Below, piece after piece: positions 43,136 to 53,000 of a stretch of 64,000 nucleotides of DNA. Source of the DNA: Fidelibacterota bacterium 408169 (GTDB lineage: Bacteria; Fidelibacterota; Marinisomatia; Marinisomatales; TCS55); the NCBI GenBank assembly GCA_002256485.1, contig NNSG01000005.1, positions 1 to 64,000 of the forward strand, read 5' to 3'. Made by a program: the position numbers and the translations under genes. Positions within the stretch are counted from its first letter, which is position 1. Each line of letters opens with the position of its first letter. Under the pieces are notes generated by a model, which did no database searches, had not been told where the DNA came from, and was given only the letters and a program-made list of their open reading frames with translations.

Positions 43136-44269
43136 TTAAAATTTATAATAAAATGCAACAAAGGGTCGCTGAAAATGGATACCGATCCTGAATTTTTCAT
43201 TATAGGCGTAGATGAAGCCAAAATCGAAATCAATATCAGAAATGTGTTCTTCTTCAGCAAATTCCAGCATGGATGTCCAATAAGGATCGTAAAATACCTC
43301 AAAAAGCAGTTTCAAACTGCGTCGGGCATCGGCCGTAACGGCATAATAGGCCCGGGGCATGAGGTCATAACCGGGGTATGATGTTATATTTGCACCAATG
43401 GTGTGGTTGATCCGACCTTGCCCGGATTGTTTCAAATTTGATACGGTAAATGCAGCAAAGGCTTCCCACCAGATCTCGCCGCCACTAAAGGGATTTTCAT
43501 CATAGTAACCATCTTCATTCAATTTTGACCCAACGCGCACCCAATCATTTCTATTTTCATGCCACGTAGTATCACCAACATAATAATCAATATTATATTC
43601 GTGAACTTCTTTCAATTCATATTTGTTCGGTGTGCCCCGCATATGAAAATGTCCACCCACTGAAAAAGCTTTCTCTGATTTCAAATCACCCGTTTTAAAG
43701 AGCATGAATTTGGGTCGAAGATTTAGGTCCCCATAAAAATAACCTCCCCATTTGGATGTGATCTGAATACGGTCAGTCAGACCATAGCCCCAGGAAAGCC
43801 CGCTTAAGTACAGGACATTTTCTTCCAATACATATCCGGTAGGATCAAAGTAAATATCAATGAGTCGCTCGTCGCCATAGTACCAGCGGCCTCTTTCTGT
43901 TTGACCCGGTCGTGAAAATTGTCCCCTAGATTTCCCCATACTTTTAAAATCGATACGCTCAATTTTATCATGACTGACAAATACTTCGCCAAATTGAGCT
44001 TTGACCGTTACACCCTCGTCGCTTTCCGATATAATGATTCCCCGGAGCTTATCTCCGGATTTGAGAATAATGAATGCTTCTTCCGGTTTAACTTCGTCTT
44101 TCTTGATCATTATTTCACCAAAAGATGTCTGTACGATATATGTAGAATCTGTTTCGGATGTAATGGCACCCGTTACTGTATCTCCCGATTTGAGATGAAA
44201 CGTTTTTTCCTGGGCAAATAGGCTACCCATTAATGCTGTGATTAAAATCGTTATTTTAATGACCTTCAT
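43136..44269 (-). CDS. Outer-membrane barrel protein with two N-terminal G-box repeat modules
   Basis: A 377-residue exported protein. The signal peptide MKVIKITILITALMGSLFAQ is followed by two tandem 38-residue modules with the pattern LKSGD..xG.I.SE.D...V...FGE....D.V/I, the first LKSGDTVTGAITSETDS and the second LKSGDKLRGIIISESDE. The remaining 250 residues alternate in beta-barrel fashion and end in FVAFYYKF, an aromatic C-terminus usual for outer-membrane insertion. A similar module occurs once in the protein at 55180-55950. Function unknown. Confidence 0.72.
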   Translation of the reverse strand: MKVIKITILITALMGSLFAQEKTFHLKSGDTVTGAITSETDSTYIVQTSFGEIMIKKDEVKPEEAFIILKSGDKLRGIIISESDEGVTVKAQFGEVFVSHDKIERIDFKSMGKSRGQFSRPGQTERGRWYYGDERLIDIYFDPTGYVLEENVLYLSGLSWGYGLTDRIQITSKWGGYFYGDLNLRPKFMLFKTGDLKSEKAFSVGGHFHMRGTPNKYELKEVHEYNIDYYVGDTTWHENRNDWVRVGSKLNEDGYYDENPFSGGEIWWEAFAAFTVSNLKQSGQGRINHTIGANITSYPGYDLMPRAYYAVTADARRSLKLLFEVFYDPYWTSMLEFAEEEHISDIDFDFGFIYAYNEKFRIGIHFQRPFVAFYYKF

Positions 44270-44362
44270 GATTTTCTCCTTTTAAAAATGCGTGTAGCCA
44301 TTCAGACATTAAACACATTTATGAAATCAAATTAACTTATTTAATGTCTTCAATTCATAATA

Positions 44363-44400
44363 CTTGAATAATATTACAGTATATGTTAATTTAATTCAAG
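44363..44400. promoter_or_regulatory. Inverted repeat in divergent promoter region
   Basis: CTTGAAT (44363-44369) and ATTCAAG (44394-44400) are inverted copies 24 bases apart in the 170-base AT-rich gap between two divergent genes. They could be an operator for the HTH regulator encoded just downstream. No experimental support. Confidence 0.3.
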
Positions 44401-44439
44401 AATTATTTATGAAAAAATAAAATTAGGTAATAATAAAAA

Positions 44440-45150
44440 ATGAAAACAGTACAAGAAATAATTTCTGATGTTATGGCGAGTCAAGGATTACGTCACAAGT
44501 ACCAAGTGGCGGAGTATTTTGGAGTAACGCCTCAAGCAGTCAGTACGTGGCTCACTTCCGGAATTATACCGTCCAAACACATATTGAAATATCAATCTGA
44601 ATCTACACCGTCATTTTCCATGCCCGCCCCAGTGCCTCTTTCAGAAGAAGGTGAAGTAAACCGTCAGAAGGAAGTTATTGATTATTTTATCGCTGAAAAC
44701 GTAACACTAAAAAATGAAATCGCCCAACTGAAACAAAACATAACACGCATTCAATCATCTAAGGGGAAAGATGACATTATAGAAAAAGTGAATGCAGAAT
44801 CACTGTTTATTTCCGGGCGTATTTCCGATGGCGCTATCACCGATGTTCGTGGAGATTGGCAAAAGCATATGGGCTATGGGGAGAAAGACTTGGTTGGACA
44901 TAAATACGATCGGGAAGACTTGATCCACCCTGATGAATTCGAGCGAACAAAGCGCCACCAACGAACACTAAAAACGTCAGAAGGAATAAAGGAAACACGC
45001 TTCAGTACCATCCAGCGCTGGAAGCACGGAAAGACCGGTCAATACGTTATGTTAAGTATGGTCTGGTATGCGAATATTGAAGAAGATCGAGTGGACATTG
45101 TAGCAAAACCTATTGATTCATTTATGGGATCTGATTATTTAAAAGAATAA
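44440..45150 (+). CDS. HTH (CI-type) and PAS-like transcription regulator
   Basis: A 236-residue protein in three parts. Residues 1-50 hold a phage-repressor-type helix-turn-helix (YQVAEYFGVTPQAVSTWLTS then GIIPSKHIL). Residues 75-110 are a charged probable coiled coil (EVIDYFIAENVTLKNEIAQL). Residues 120-230 are a PAS-like sensor domain with SDGAITDVRGDWQKHMGYG and LIHPDEFERTKRHQR. It is divergent from the barrel/zipper operon, which it might regulate. A signal cannot be deduced. Confidence 0.75.
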   Translation: MKTVQEIISDVMASQGLRHKYQVAEYFGVTPQAVSTWLTSGIIPSKHILKYQSESTPSFSMPAPVPLSEEGEVNRQKEVIDYFIAENVTLKNEIAQLKQNITRIQSSKGKDDIIEKVNAESLFISGRISDGAITDVRGDWQKHMGYGEKDLVGHKYDREDLIHPDEFERTKRHQRTLKTSEGIKETRFSTIQRWKHGKTGQYVMLSMVWYANIEEDRVDIVAKPIDSFMGSDYLKE

Positions 45151-45153
45151 GGC

Positions 45154-46419
45154 ATGAAAAGAATTTTACTCTTCCTATTCATCATTAGAGGGATATGTTT
45201 AGGACAAGAACACGTTTATCGTAATGCGTTGCAAAACGCTTTGGCAGACAGCACAATTTCTTCGGATGAATCATCCATGCTGGAAACACTGCGTATCAGT
45301 TTAGACTTATCACAAGACCAAGCGTTAACGATTAAACAAAATCTCATAAATAATAACAATATAACCCGTGAACGGATACTAAATCAGGAAGGCCGCTGGT
45401 GGATTATTTATCAAAATATGCTCCTTGGGAATGGGTTATATGGTACTGCATTACCTTATGTTTTAGGAATTGAAAATCCAAATGTATTAGGTGGACTTCA
45501 ACTATTATTGTTTGCCGGAGGGTATTACACGACTTCATCCTATACAAAAAAGATGGACATTCCTTATGGTCGGACAATATTCCAGAACACTGGGGCCGGT
45601 TTAGGGATGTCTGGTGCCTACACTTTGATTCCAATCATTGGATTCGAAAACTGGTTCGATTTTGATCCTGACGCGAAAATATTTTTAACAATAGAAATGA
45701 TTGCCGCACCATTGGGAATCTGGCAGGCAGATAAAATTTACCGCAATTGGAACCCGTCCGATGGTCAGGCAGCATTGATTACAGGCAGTACCGGATTGGG
45801 AGCATTTAATACGTGAGGCCTTTACACATTTTTAACAGACATTCCTGAAGAATTTGACGATGTAGAGAATTGGTTACGCTTGGGAATCCCCTTAACCTAT
45901 GGAGGAGCTCTTGCATCTGCATATTTCACAAATCGGTACGTTCAGACAAGAAATTATACTCGGGGAGATGCAAACTTTGTTTCGTCCGGAGTTGGTCTCG
46001 GGCTGTTTTATTGGTTAGAATTATTTGCTCTTTTAGAACCGGACACTTATAGAGGAAATATTTTATTAGGATTAGCTACTATCAACGGAGGTGTTTTTCT
46101 GGCAGATCGTTTAGTTCAATCTGTGGATATGACGCAAGGAGATGCCAGTATCATTATACTTGGCTCTGCTGCTTCCTAGCTGGCATGGCAAGGTGTTGCA
46201 CTATTAACATCAATGAATACCGAGGACGACATTTTTAGGTTGGTAGATTTGGCTGCTGTTTCAGCAGGATGGTATTTTACATTTAAAACTGTCTCCAAAA
46301 AGAGATTTGTCCAAAGTGATCATGATACAAATAAATGGATTTTTTCCCTGAACCCCTCTTTTATCCACCATCCTAAAACAGGTGTGTTACCCGCTTTAGG
46401 ATTTCAGATTCAATTTTGA
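45154..46419 (+). pseudogene. Exported repetitive protein broken by two in-frame stops
   Basis: One continuous frame of 421 codons from ATG 45154 (signal MKRILLFLFIIRGICLGQ) to TAA 46419, interrupted by TGA at 45814-45816 and TAG at 46177-46179 with no frameshift. The protein is built of repeated membrane-like units (GAGLGMSGAYTL, GSTGLGAFNT, SSGVGLGLFYWLELF). In the unit alignment each stop falls near a position held by Trp, and both stops are one G-to-A change from TGG. Most likely an inactivated gene; recoding is less likely because TAG is a normal stop elsewhere (korC). Confidence 0.75.
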
Positions 46420-46435
46420 TTATACTTAAATAAAG

Positions 46436-46888
46436 CTATATTTCATTTAAAATATCTGCTGCATGTGTCTTTACTTTTACTTTAGGATAGGCTTTTTCAA
46501 TTTTCCCATTTTCATCAATGACATATGTGTAGCGAAAAATGCCTTCATATTCCCGGCCGTATAATTTTTTCTTTCCCCAAGCACCAAACGCTTTAATCGT
46601 TTCTTTACTTTCATCAGATAATAAGGTATAAGGAAAATTATATTTTTCGCTGAAATTCTTCTGACGTTGAATCGAATCAGCACTCATACCAATAATGGCA
46701 ATATTCTGTTTTTTATACTTCTCGAATTCATCACGGAATCCTTCTCCTTCTGCAATTCAGCCAGGTGTGCTGGCTTTTGGATAAAACCATATTACTACTT
46801 TTTGTCCTTTAAAATCTGACAATGAAATATGATCTCCATCCTGATTCGGAAGTGAAAAATCCGGTGCATTATTTCCAACTTCTAACAT
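46436..46888 (-). CDS. bcp: BCP/PrxQ-family peroxiredoxin with probable selenocysteine (TGA at 46757-46759)
   Basis: Read from ATG 46888 (AAGGAG upstream), the frame gives a complete 150-residue BCP peroxiredoxin. It opens [19 protein letters not shown], reaches [10 protein letters not shown], and then has an in-frame TGA as codon 44 before [14 protein letters not shown]. In cysteine homologues this position is the peroxidatic Cys of TPGCT, so TGA encoding selenocysteine is the simplest reading. Downstream sequence ([35 protein letters not shown]) is intact. The usual resolving Cys five residues on is Gly, and no other Cys is present, so it would be a one-Sec enzyme that reduces hydroperoxides. 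It ends a tgt-nudix-bcp operon. A simple annotation would show only a truncated C-terminal part. Confidence 0.88.
46724..46741 (-). promoter_or_regulatory. Candidate bacterial SECIS hairpin
   Basis: Sixteen bases after the TGA, GGATTC-CGTGAT-GAATTC forms a six-pair stem (one G-U) with a six-base loop containing two guanines. Position and size match the apical hairpin bound by SelB in bacterial selenoprotein mRNAs. Found by eye, not by covariance search. Confidence 0.5.
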
Positions 46889-46897
46889 GCTTTCTCC

Positions 46898-47356
46898 TTA
46901 TTTAATTTCTGACCAGCGCATACGGTCATCATTTCTTAATACCATATCATTTACAACGTTAATTCCTTCTTTCTGCCCTTTCCAAACAAGATGTTCCAAT
47001 GCTTCTTCCAAGGTGACCCATTTATATTCACTATGTTCATCAGATAATTTAATAACCTCTGAATCTACTTCAATCCCAAAAACGGGTACAAGATTGATAC
47101 GGTCGCCATGAACTTCGTAAAACTGACTTACATGGTCAGCAATAAACATTCGATTAGGAACTAATCCTGTTTCTTCCAACAGCTCTCTTTTTGCTGCTTC
47201 GGGAGCTGATTCATCTTCTTCGATTTTTCCTGCTACACCTTGCCAAATATGTTCATATAGTTTTGTTTTGGCTCTTTTTAAAATTAAAAAGAGTAATCCA
47301 TTATTTGTTTTGCGGAATACATATGCATCTATAACTCGAACTTGAATATCTGTCAT
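46898..47356 (-). CDS. Nudix hydrolase
   Basis: A 152-residue Nudix enzyme with the complete box GKIEEDESAPEAAKRELLEE followed by TGL, and an N-terminal IQVRVIDAYVFRKTNNGLLF strand. The sequence resembles the dihydroneopterin-triphosphate pyrophosphatase/dATP pyrophosphohydrolase branch, but the substrate is uncertain. It shares one base with the tgt stop (TAATG) and lies nine bases before bcp. Confidence 0.85.
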   Translation of the reverse strand: MTDIQVRVIDAYVFRKTNNGLLFLILKRAKTKLYEHIWQGVAGKIEEDESAPEAAKRELLEETGLVPNRMFIADHVSQFYEVHGDRINLVPVFGIEVDSEVIKLSDEHSEYKWVTLEEALEHLVWKGQKEGINVVNDMVLRNDDRMRWSEIK

Positions 47357-48489
47357 TACATCCCTTTTTGTTCCAGCATAGATTTCAAAAAATTATGTGA
47401 CCAATCATCAAATGTTCCAGTAGCAATTTTAGAACGCATTGTTTCCATGAGATCCATATAATAGGTCAAATTATGCATTGTCGCCAAGCGATGTCCCAAA
47501 ATTTCATTCACATTCATTAAATGTCGGAGATAGGCGCGAGGATGATTTTTGCAAAGATTACATCCGCACTTTTCATCCACAGTAGAAAAATCTTCTTTAT
47601 ACTGCTTGTTTCGAATATTTACAATTCCATTCGATGTAAATAATTGCCCATTGCGGGCGTTGCGTGTAGGTAAAACGCAATCAAACATATCTATACCACG
47701 TTTGACTGAACGAACCATATCTGTTGGGCGACCCACACCCATTAAATATCTCGGCTGATCCTTTGGCAGTAATTCATCCATTTGTTCAATAGTTTCAAAC
47801 ATTGCACTTTTTTCTTCTCCAACAGCCAATCCACCAATGGCAATTCCGCATGTTGCAAATGGAATTAATTCTTCCGCACTTTTTTGCCTCAATTCTTCAT
47901 ATACATTTCCTTGAACAATAGGAAACGCATTCTGCTCCCAATCATGGATACCATGATTTTCAGTTAGATAGTCACTACAGCGATTCATCCATTTTGTCGT
48001 GCGCTCAACAGCAGTTTCAACCGTATGATAATCTGCTTGTCCCGGAGGACATTGATCAAATGCCATCACAATATCTGACCCAAGATGCTGTTGAATTTCC
48101 ATGGATGATTCGGGGGTAAACAAATGTCGGCTGCCGTCAATATGGGATTGAAATTCCACACCCTCATCATTAATTTTATTCAGTTTTGCTAATGAAAAAA
48201 CCTGAAATCCACCGCTGTCAGTTAACAAGGCACCATTCCAATTCATAAAGTTGTGTAAACCGCCGGCACGACCAATTAAATCATGCCCTGGTTTTAAATA
48301 TAAATGATACGTATTTCCTAGAATGATTTTGGCTGAAATGCTATTTAACTCTTCAGTACTTACTGCTTTTACTGTGCCACGTGTACCAATAGGCATAAAA
48401 ACGGGTGTTGGAATTGAACCGCGATCTGTTTTTATCTCACCCGTACGAGCAGATGTCACTTCATCTTGATGGTGAATTGTGAATTTCAT
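47356..48489 (-). CDS. tgt: Queuine/preQ1 tRNA-guanine transglycosylase
   Basis: A 377-residue enzyme that exchanges guanine-34 for preQ1 in tRNAs with GUN anticodons, including the tRNA-Asn in this window. Signature stretches are PVFMPIGTRGTVKAV, GNTYHLYLKPG, LLTDSGGFQVFSL (substrate Asp), LMGVGRPTDMV, FDCVLPTRNARNG (nucleophilic Asp), and the zinc site CGCNLCKNHPRAYLRHL. Standard length and complete. Confidence 0.96.
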   Translation of the reverse strand: MKFTIHHQDEVTSARTGEIKTDRGSIPTPVFMPIGTRGTVKAVSTEELNSISAKIILGNTYHLYLKPGHDLIGRAGGLHNFMNWNGALLTDSGGFQVFSLAKLNKINDEGVEFQSHIDGSRHLFTPESSMEIQQHLGSDIVMAFDQCPPGQADYHTVETAVERTTKWMNRCSDYLTENHGIHDWEQNAFPIVQGNVYEELRQKSAEELIPFATCGIAIGGLAVGEEKSAMFETIEQMDELLPKDQPRYLMGVGRPTDMVRSVKRGIDMFDCVLPTRNARNGQLFTSNGIVNIRNKQYKEDFSTVDEKCGCNLCKNHPRAYLRHLMNVNEILGHRLATMHNLTYYMDLMETMRSKIATGTFDDWSHNFLKSMLEQKGM

Positions 48490-48544
48490 AAGTCTTAATT
48501 TTTATAACTTTAAATATCTATTTGTTACCATATGCATGCCAGTG

Positions 48545-48593
48545 GTAGAACAGACATTCGTGTCTGTTCTACTGCAGATAGGAATGTCTGCAG
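48545..48593. repeat. Two tandem hairpins between tgt and radA
   Basis: The first, GTAGAACAGACA-TTCG-TGTCTGTTCTAC (48545-48572), is a perfect 12-pair stem with a TTCG tetraloop. The second, CTGCAGATA-GGAA-TGTCTGCAG (48572-48593), is a nine-pair stem with one mismatch sharing the GACA/TGTC theme. They lie after the radA stop and upstream of tgt on the minus strand, and look like a palindromic interspersed repeat or a terminator. Confidence 0.7.
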
Positions 48594-48622
48594 TACTTTT
48601 AAAAATATTTTCATAAACTAAA

Positions 48623-49975
48623 TTAAAAAATTATTTTAAACGCTTCACGAACAGATTTTACGCCTTGGATTTTTAATCCTTTTAAGGATTTTACATTCTT
48701 CATATTGCCTTTGGGTATAATTGCAATTTTAAATCCCAAGGCTGCTGCTTCCTGTAAACGCTGATCAATCCGCGCCACTGAACGTACTTCGCCCGTCAAT
48801 CCTACTTCACCTACAAGGACCGTTCCATCGGCAATAACATTATCTTTACTGCTGGATGCCACAGCAGAAATAATCGCCAAGTCTGCCGCAGGATCTTGAA
48901 TCTTCAATCCTCCAACCAGATTCACAAACACATCATTCATACCCATGATATTCCCAAGTCGCTTTTCCAACACAGCCAAAAGCATGGAAAGCCTGCGATT
49001 ATCCACTCCATTTGTATTCCGTTGCGGTGTTCCAAAATTAGCTTTGGAAACCAATGCTTGCACTTCCACCAAAATGGGACGACTGCCTTCCATAGATGGG
49101 AAAACAGCTGTCCCGGCTGAATTGGCGGTCCGTTCAGCCAGAAAAAGTTCAGATGGATTTTCCACTTCATCCAACCCGGCAGATGTCATATGAAAAACAC
49201 CCACCTCATTGGTGGCGCCAAAGCGATTTTTAACAGAGCGAAGTATGCGGTGATCGTAACGCTCATCCCCTTCTAAATACAAAACAGTATCCACCATATG
49301 TTCCAGCATTTTTGGACCGGCAATAGTACCTACTTTTGTCACATGCCCAATGACAATAACGCTAAATCCTTTTTGCTTACACGCATTCAGCAACTGCTGA
49401 CCGCAGTCTCTAATTTGGCTCACAGAACCGGGCAATGAATCCAAGTCTTCATTATAAACCGTTTGGATAGAATCAATCACCAGCAAACTTGGTTGTAAAA
49501 CAGATACTTGTTCTAACACATTCAAAATTTCATTTTCTCCTGATATATGTAAATCTTTCGATTTTACACCTAAACGTTCGGCTCTTAACGCAAGTTGGTC
49601 TTCACTTTCTTCTGCAGATACATATAGAGCTGATTCACCACAACCTGCAACAATTTGTAATGCAATTGTGGATTTTCCAATTCCCGGCTGACCACCCAGC
49701 AGAATCATGGATCCTGGAAGCAGTCCACCGCCCAAAACTCTATCTACTTCATTTATCCCGGACGATGTTCGTTTGCGGTCTTTTTTATATGTAATTGTGT
49801 GGAGCTTTGTCGTTTCTCTAGGGGGAACGCCTTTGGATTTACGTCTTGATTTAGGTGGATGAAATTCGCTTAAGGTTCCCCACTCTTTGCAGGCAGGACA
49901 TTGACCATGCCATTTCGGGAATTCATTCCCGCAGCCGTTACAGAGAAAGATTGTTTTAGATGAAGATTGTGCCAT
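48623..49975 (-). CDS. radA: DNA repair protein RadA
   Basis: A 450-residue RadA. The N-terminal C4 zinc finger is C12/C15/C26/C29 (FLCNGCGNEFPKWHGQCPAC). Walker A is GGQPGIGKST, the RadA-specific KNRFGATNEVGVF is present, and the Lon-like C-terminal domain follows (GLKIQDPAADLAII, VGEVGLTGEVRSV). It promotes branch migration of recombination intermediates. Complete and of standard size. Confidence 0.96.
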   Translation of the reverse strand: MAQSSSKTIFLCNGCGNEFPKWHGQCPACKEWGTLSEFHPPKSRRKSKGVPPRETTKLHTITYKKDRKRTSSGINEVDRVLGGGLLPGSMILLGGQPGIGKSTIALQIVAGCGESALYVSAEESEDQLALRAERLGVKSKDLHISGENEILNVLEQVSVLQPSLLVIDSIQTVYNEDLDSLPGSVSQIRDCGQQLLNACKQKGFSVIVIGHVTKVGTIAGPKMLEHMVDTVLYLEGDERYDHRILRSVKNRFGATNEVGVFHMTSAGLDEVENPSELFLAERTANSAGTAVFPSMEGSRPILVEVQALVSKANFGTPQRNTNGVDNRRLSMLLAVLEKRLGNIMGMNDVFVNLVGGLKIQDPAADLAIISAVASSSKDNVIADGTVLVGEVGLTGEVRSVARIDQRLQEAAALGFKIAIIPKGNMKNVKSLKGLKIQGVKSVREAFKIIF

Positions 49976-50074
49976 AGTCCGGTTAGAAAGTTATTGGTAA
50001 CCGGTAACGTGTGCAAAGCTTACAGAGAAAAATTTTAAATGAAAGTGATTGGCTACTAGAAGTCAATCACTTGT

Positions 50075-53000
50075 TTACCAATCAGTCCCTAAAGAAAAAT
50101 AATATTGTGGTTTGGAGTATCCTGTTTCATTGATATCCCAAGCAGAATCAATCCGAAGTAAGAAATACCCCAGGTTAATCTTCATTCCCCAGCCAAATCC
50201 GGCAATTTGATTCTTACTAAAATCATCGCCTTCATCCCAAGCTGTTCCCACATCAAGAAAAATATGTGAACCTAGATTGCTTAACATGAATTTGTTTGGA
50301 ACACCCACAGCCAAAAGGAACGGAAAACGAAATTCAACATTTGCCAAGGCTACATTTGATCCGACACTTTCCATATAACGACGTCCCCTGACCGGCATAA
50401 CAAATTCTGAAAAGAATACATCGAAGAGATCATTTTCACCGTCCAATATATCATTACGAGAACGGCTATCATCTTCTACCCCATCTGTCTCACCAGTACC
50501 AAATATCCAGTTTTGTAAGCCGCCCAAATAGAATTTTTGTTTATCTGCTCCACGACTGGTTCCCAGTGTCAATCGTCCGGCCAAACTTGAATATCGACCA
50601 ATCTTAAAATATTTTCTGAAATCCATTTTGAGCGTTTTGAAGTCCAGCTTTTTGTTGCCCCAACCTGGGCTTACTGCTAAAGTTGTATTCTGGCGAAACC
50701 CATCAATAGGACCTGTGTAACCATAGACCGTATTATCATAGACCCAACTGGTGACAGGTAAAATGACGGAAAAATCATTATTGTTCACTTCTTCGAACTC
50801 ATAGTAATTCACTTGCTGCCATTCACTAAACGAAAAATAATTATAGGATAATCCTCCTTCAATCCTCATAAAACGACTGAATGGACGTGAAACATATCCA
50901 ATCAAAGAAAGGTTTCTTAAGAGGCCGCGATGCTGATATCCATTCATATCATAGCCAAGAAAATATTCATTCGCTATATGGGAAATAGAAAAATAATAAT
51001 CTGTTGGTCGGGTTAGATATGCATAGCTAAAAAAGTAATCACTGCGTTTCAGATCAATAACCATTTCAGTTCCAAAATAGATTTGGTGATCACCCAAGAT
51101 ATCACTGAAAGCAAACATAGTCATTCCCTGGGCACCAAATACATTATTGTACGAAGCGTATCCATTAACTAAATCCAGTGTAAAGCGTGTTTTATATGCT
51201 TTGGGTATATAGCCATTTTCGGATAAATCAGTTGTATCGGGAACAAATCCTTCTGAAGCATCTTCGGGTGATTCCATGGGTTTATTATAATGATCATATT
51301 CCCTGGCAAAAATCCACTCCTGATAATCTCTGCCCGAAGACCTGCCGGAACTCCATCGCCCTCTTTTATGACGACGAAGATCTGTTAAATCATCAGATAC
51401 TTCATCCTGTTTCATTTTATATCGCGTTACGGGTACATCCATGGCTTCTTTATCTAATGGGAGGCTTATGCTATATACATCCCAGCCCATATCGGCGTAG
51501 CCGGAAAAAACCATATAGCCGTCATCTTCCGTAAGACTCAATTGAAATGCGCCGGTAAGAATGTTGGTCAAGGCCACCGGTTCAGCATCCGAATTATGGC
51601 GATAAATATTCCATACACCGCTTTTATCCGAGACGTAAAATAAAGTGTTCATTTCCGTATGAGCCCAAATCGGATAATCTTCATTATGCTCTGTGGCAGT
51701 TAATCGCTTTATTTCACTCGATTTCAAATCGATTGTATAGAGATCTTTTTGAGAAAATGTTTCCTTTTCAATAGATTCGGGTTCATACTGACCGGTGAGA
51801 TCATCTTTGCGGTCTGAAACAAACACCAATGCGGATCCATTGTTGTTCCATGCCGGTTCAGAATCGGAATATATATCATCTGTCAACGGCGCGAGTTTTT
51901 CAGTTTCAAGATTATAAACATATAAGTCGCTGGCACCTGCTTTCGTACCAATAAAAGCCAATTGATTTCCATCGGGACTCCATGCAGCAGTAAAAATACC
52001 ATCCAGGTTAAATGTCAGTTTCTCTTTCTTTCTGGTTTGAACATCTATTAAATACAATGCATCCGTTTTGCCTGCTTTCGCTGCAATGGCAATCCGTTTA
52101 CTATCCGGTGACCAGGAAATTCCCGGCTGAAGTAATTTTAATTCTTCAAAGTCCACAGACCTGTTCCCTTTAACCAAGCGTCGAATTTCTTCACCATCAA
52201 TTGCGTCTATAACATAAATATCAAAATAACCTGATCGATCAGATAAAACAGCTATCTTGCTCCCATCCGGAGAAATGGCAGGAGATATATTGTAGTAATT
52301 TTTCGCTTCTTTATGATCTGTCAAGCGTTTGGCAATATCTTCTATTTCATCCCTCCCGGCTACATCCGGCCAATATTCTTTTTTCAAATATTTATGCCAC
52401 TGTTTGGTCAAATCTTCAAAATCCATGCCCAGTGCCCGTTCAAAACCCTTTTCTGCGTTTTGGGTCATTTTCATAGCATTTATTATTTCGCCGATTTTTT
52501 CACGGCCATATTTTTCAGCAATGAATCGCCAAACGGACTGACCGCCTTTATAGGCCATATAGGATTCAAGTTCTTTTACCGTAGGCATTTTTTCATTGAT
52601 GGATAAGTCGCGCATGGTCATATCCGCCTTGGTTTCCCAATTCATGGATAGGTATTCTGCCAATCCTTCATTCACCCAAAGTGGAATTCTCAATTTTACA
52701 CGACCGGCAATAACACTTTGAATATTTCCGTCATAGATCATGTCATTCAATAATGCATGAACCAACTCATGGTGAATCACATGACGGAATTGTTCATAAT
52801 CCCCTTCGAAAGGGAGCACAACCCTATTTTTGAATAATTCTGTTACTCCTCCAATACCTTCCTGCATGTATTGCCAGATTACATTCGTCTGCTGGAAATC
52901 ATTATGGGAATAATAAACAATAATCGATACTCGCTTTTTTAATGTCCAGCGGAGATGTTTTGATATCTGTTCGTGGGCATCTTCAGCGACCTTTGCAGTA

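Noticed and set aside
38000-44300. Prophage or secretion-system identity for the cluster of small membrane proteins.
   Set aside because: No phage structural, lysis or integrase genes and no secretion ATPase or secretin; the genes look like envelope proteins with a metabolic radical SAM enzyme.
45814-45816. TGA in the repetitive exported gene as a second selenocysteine codon.
   Set aside because: The same frame also has a TAG further on, and the residue context fits Trp, so gene decay explains both stops better.
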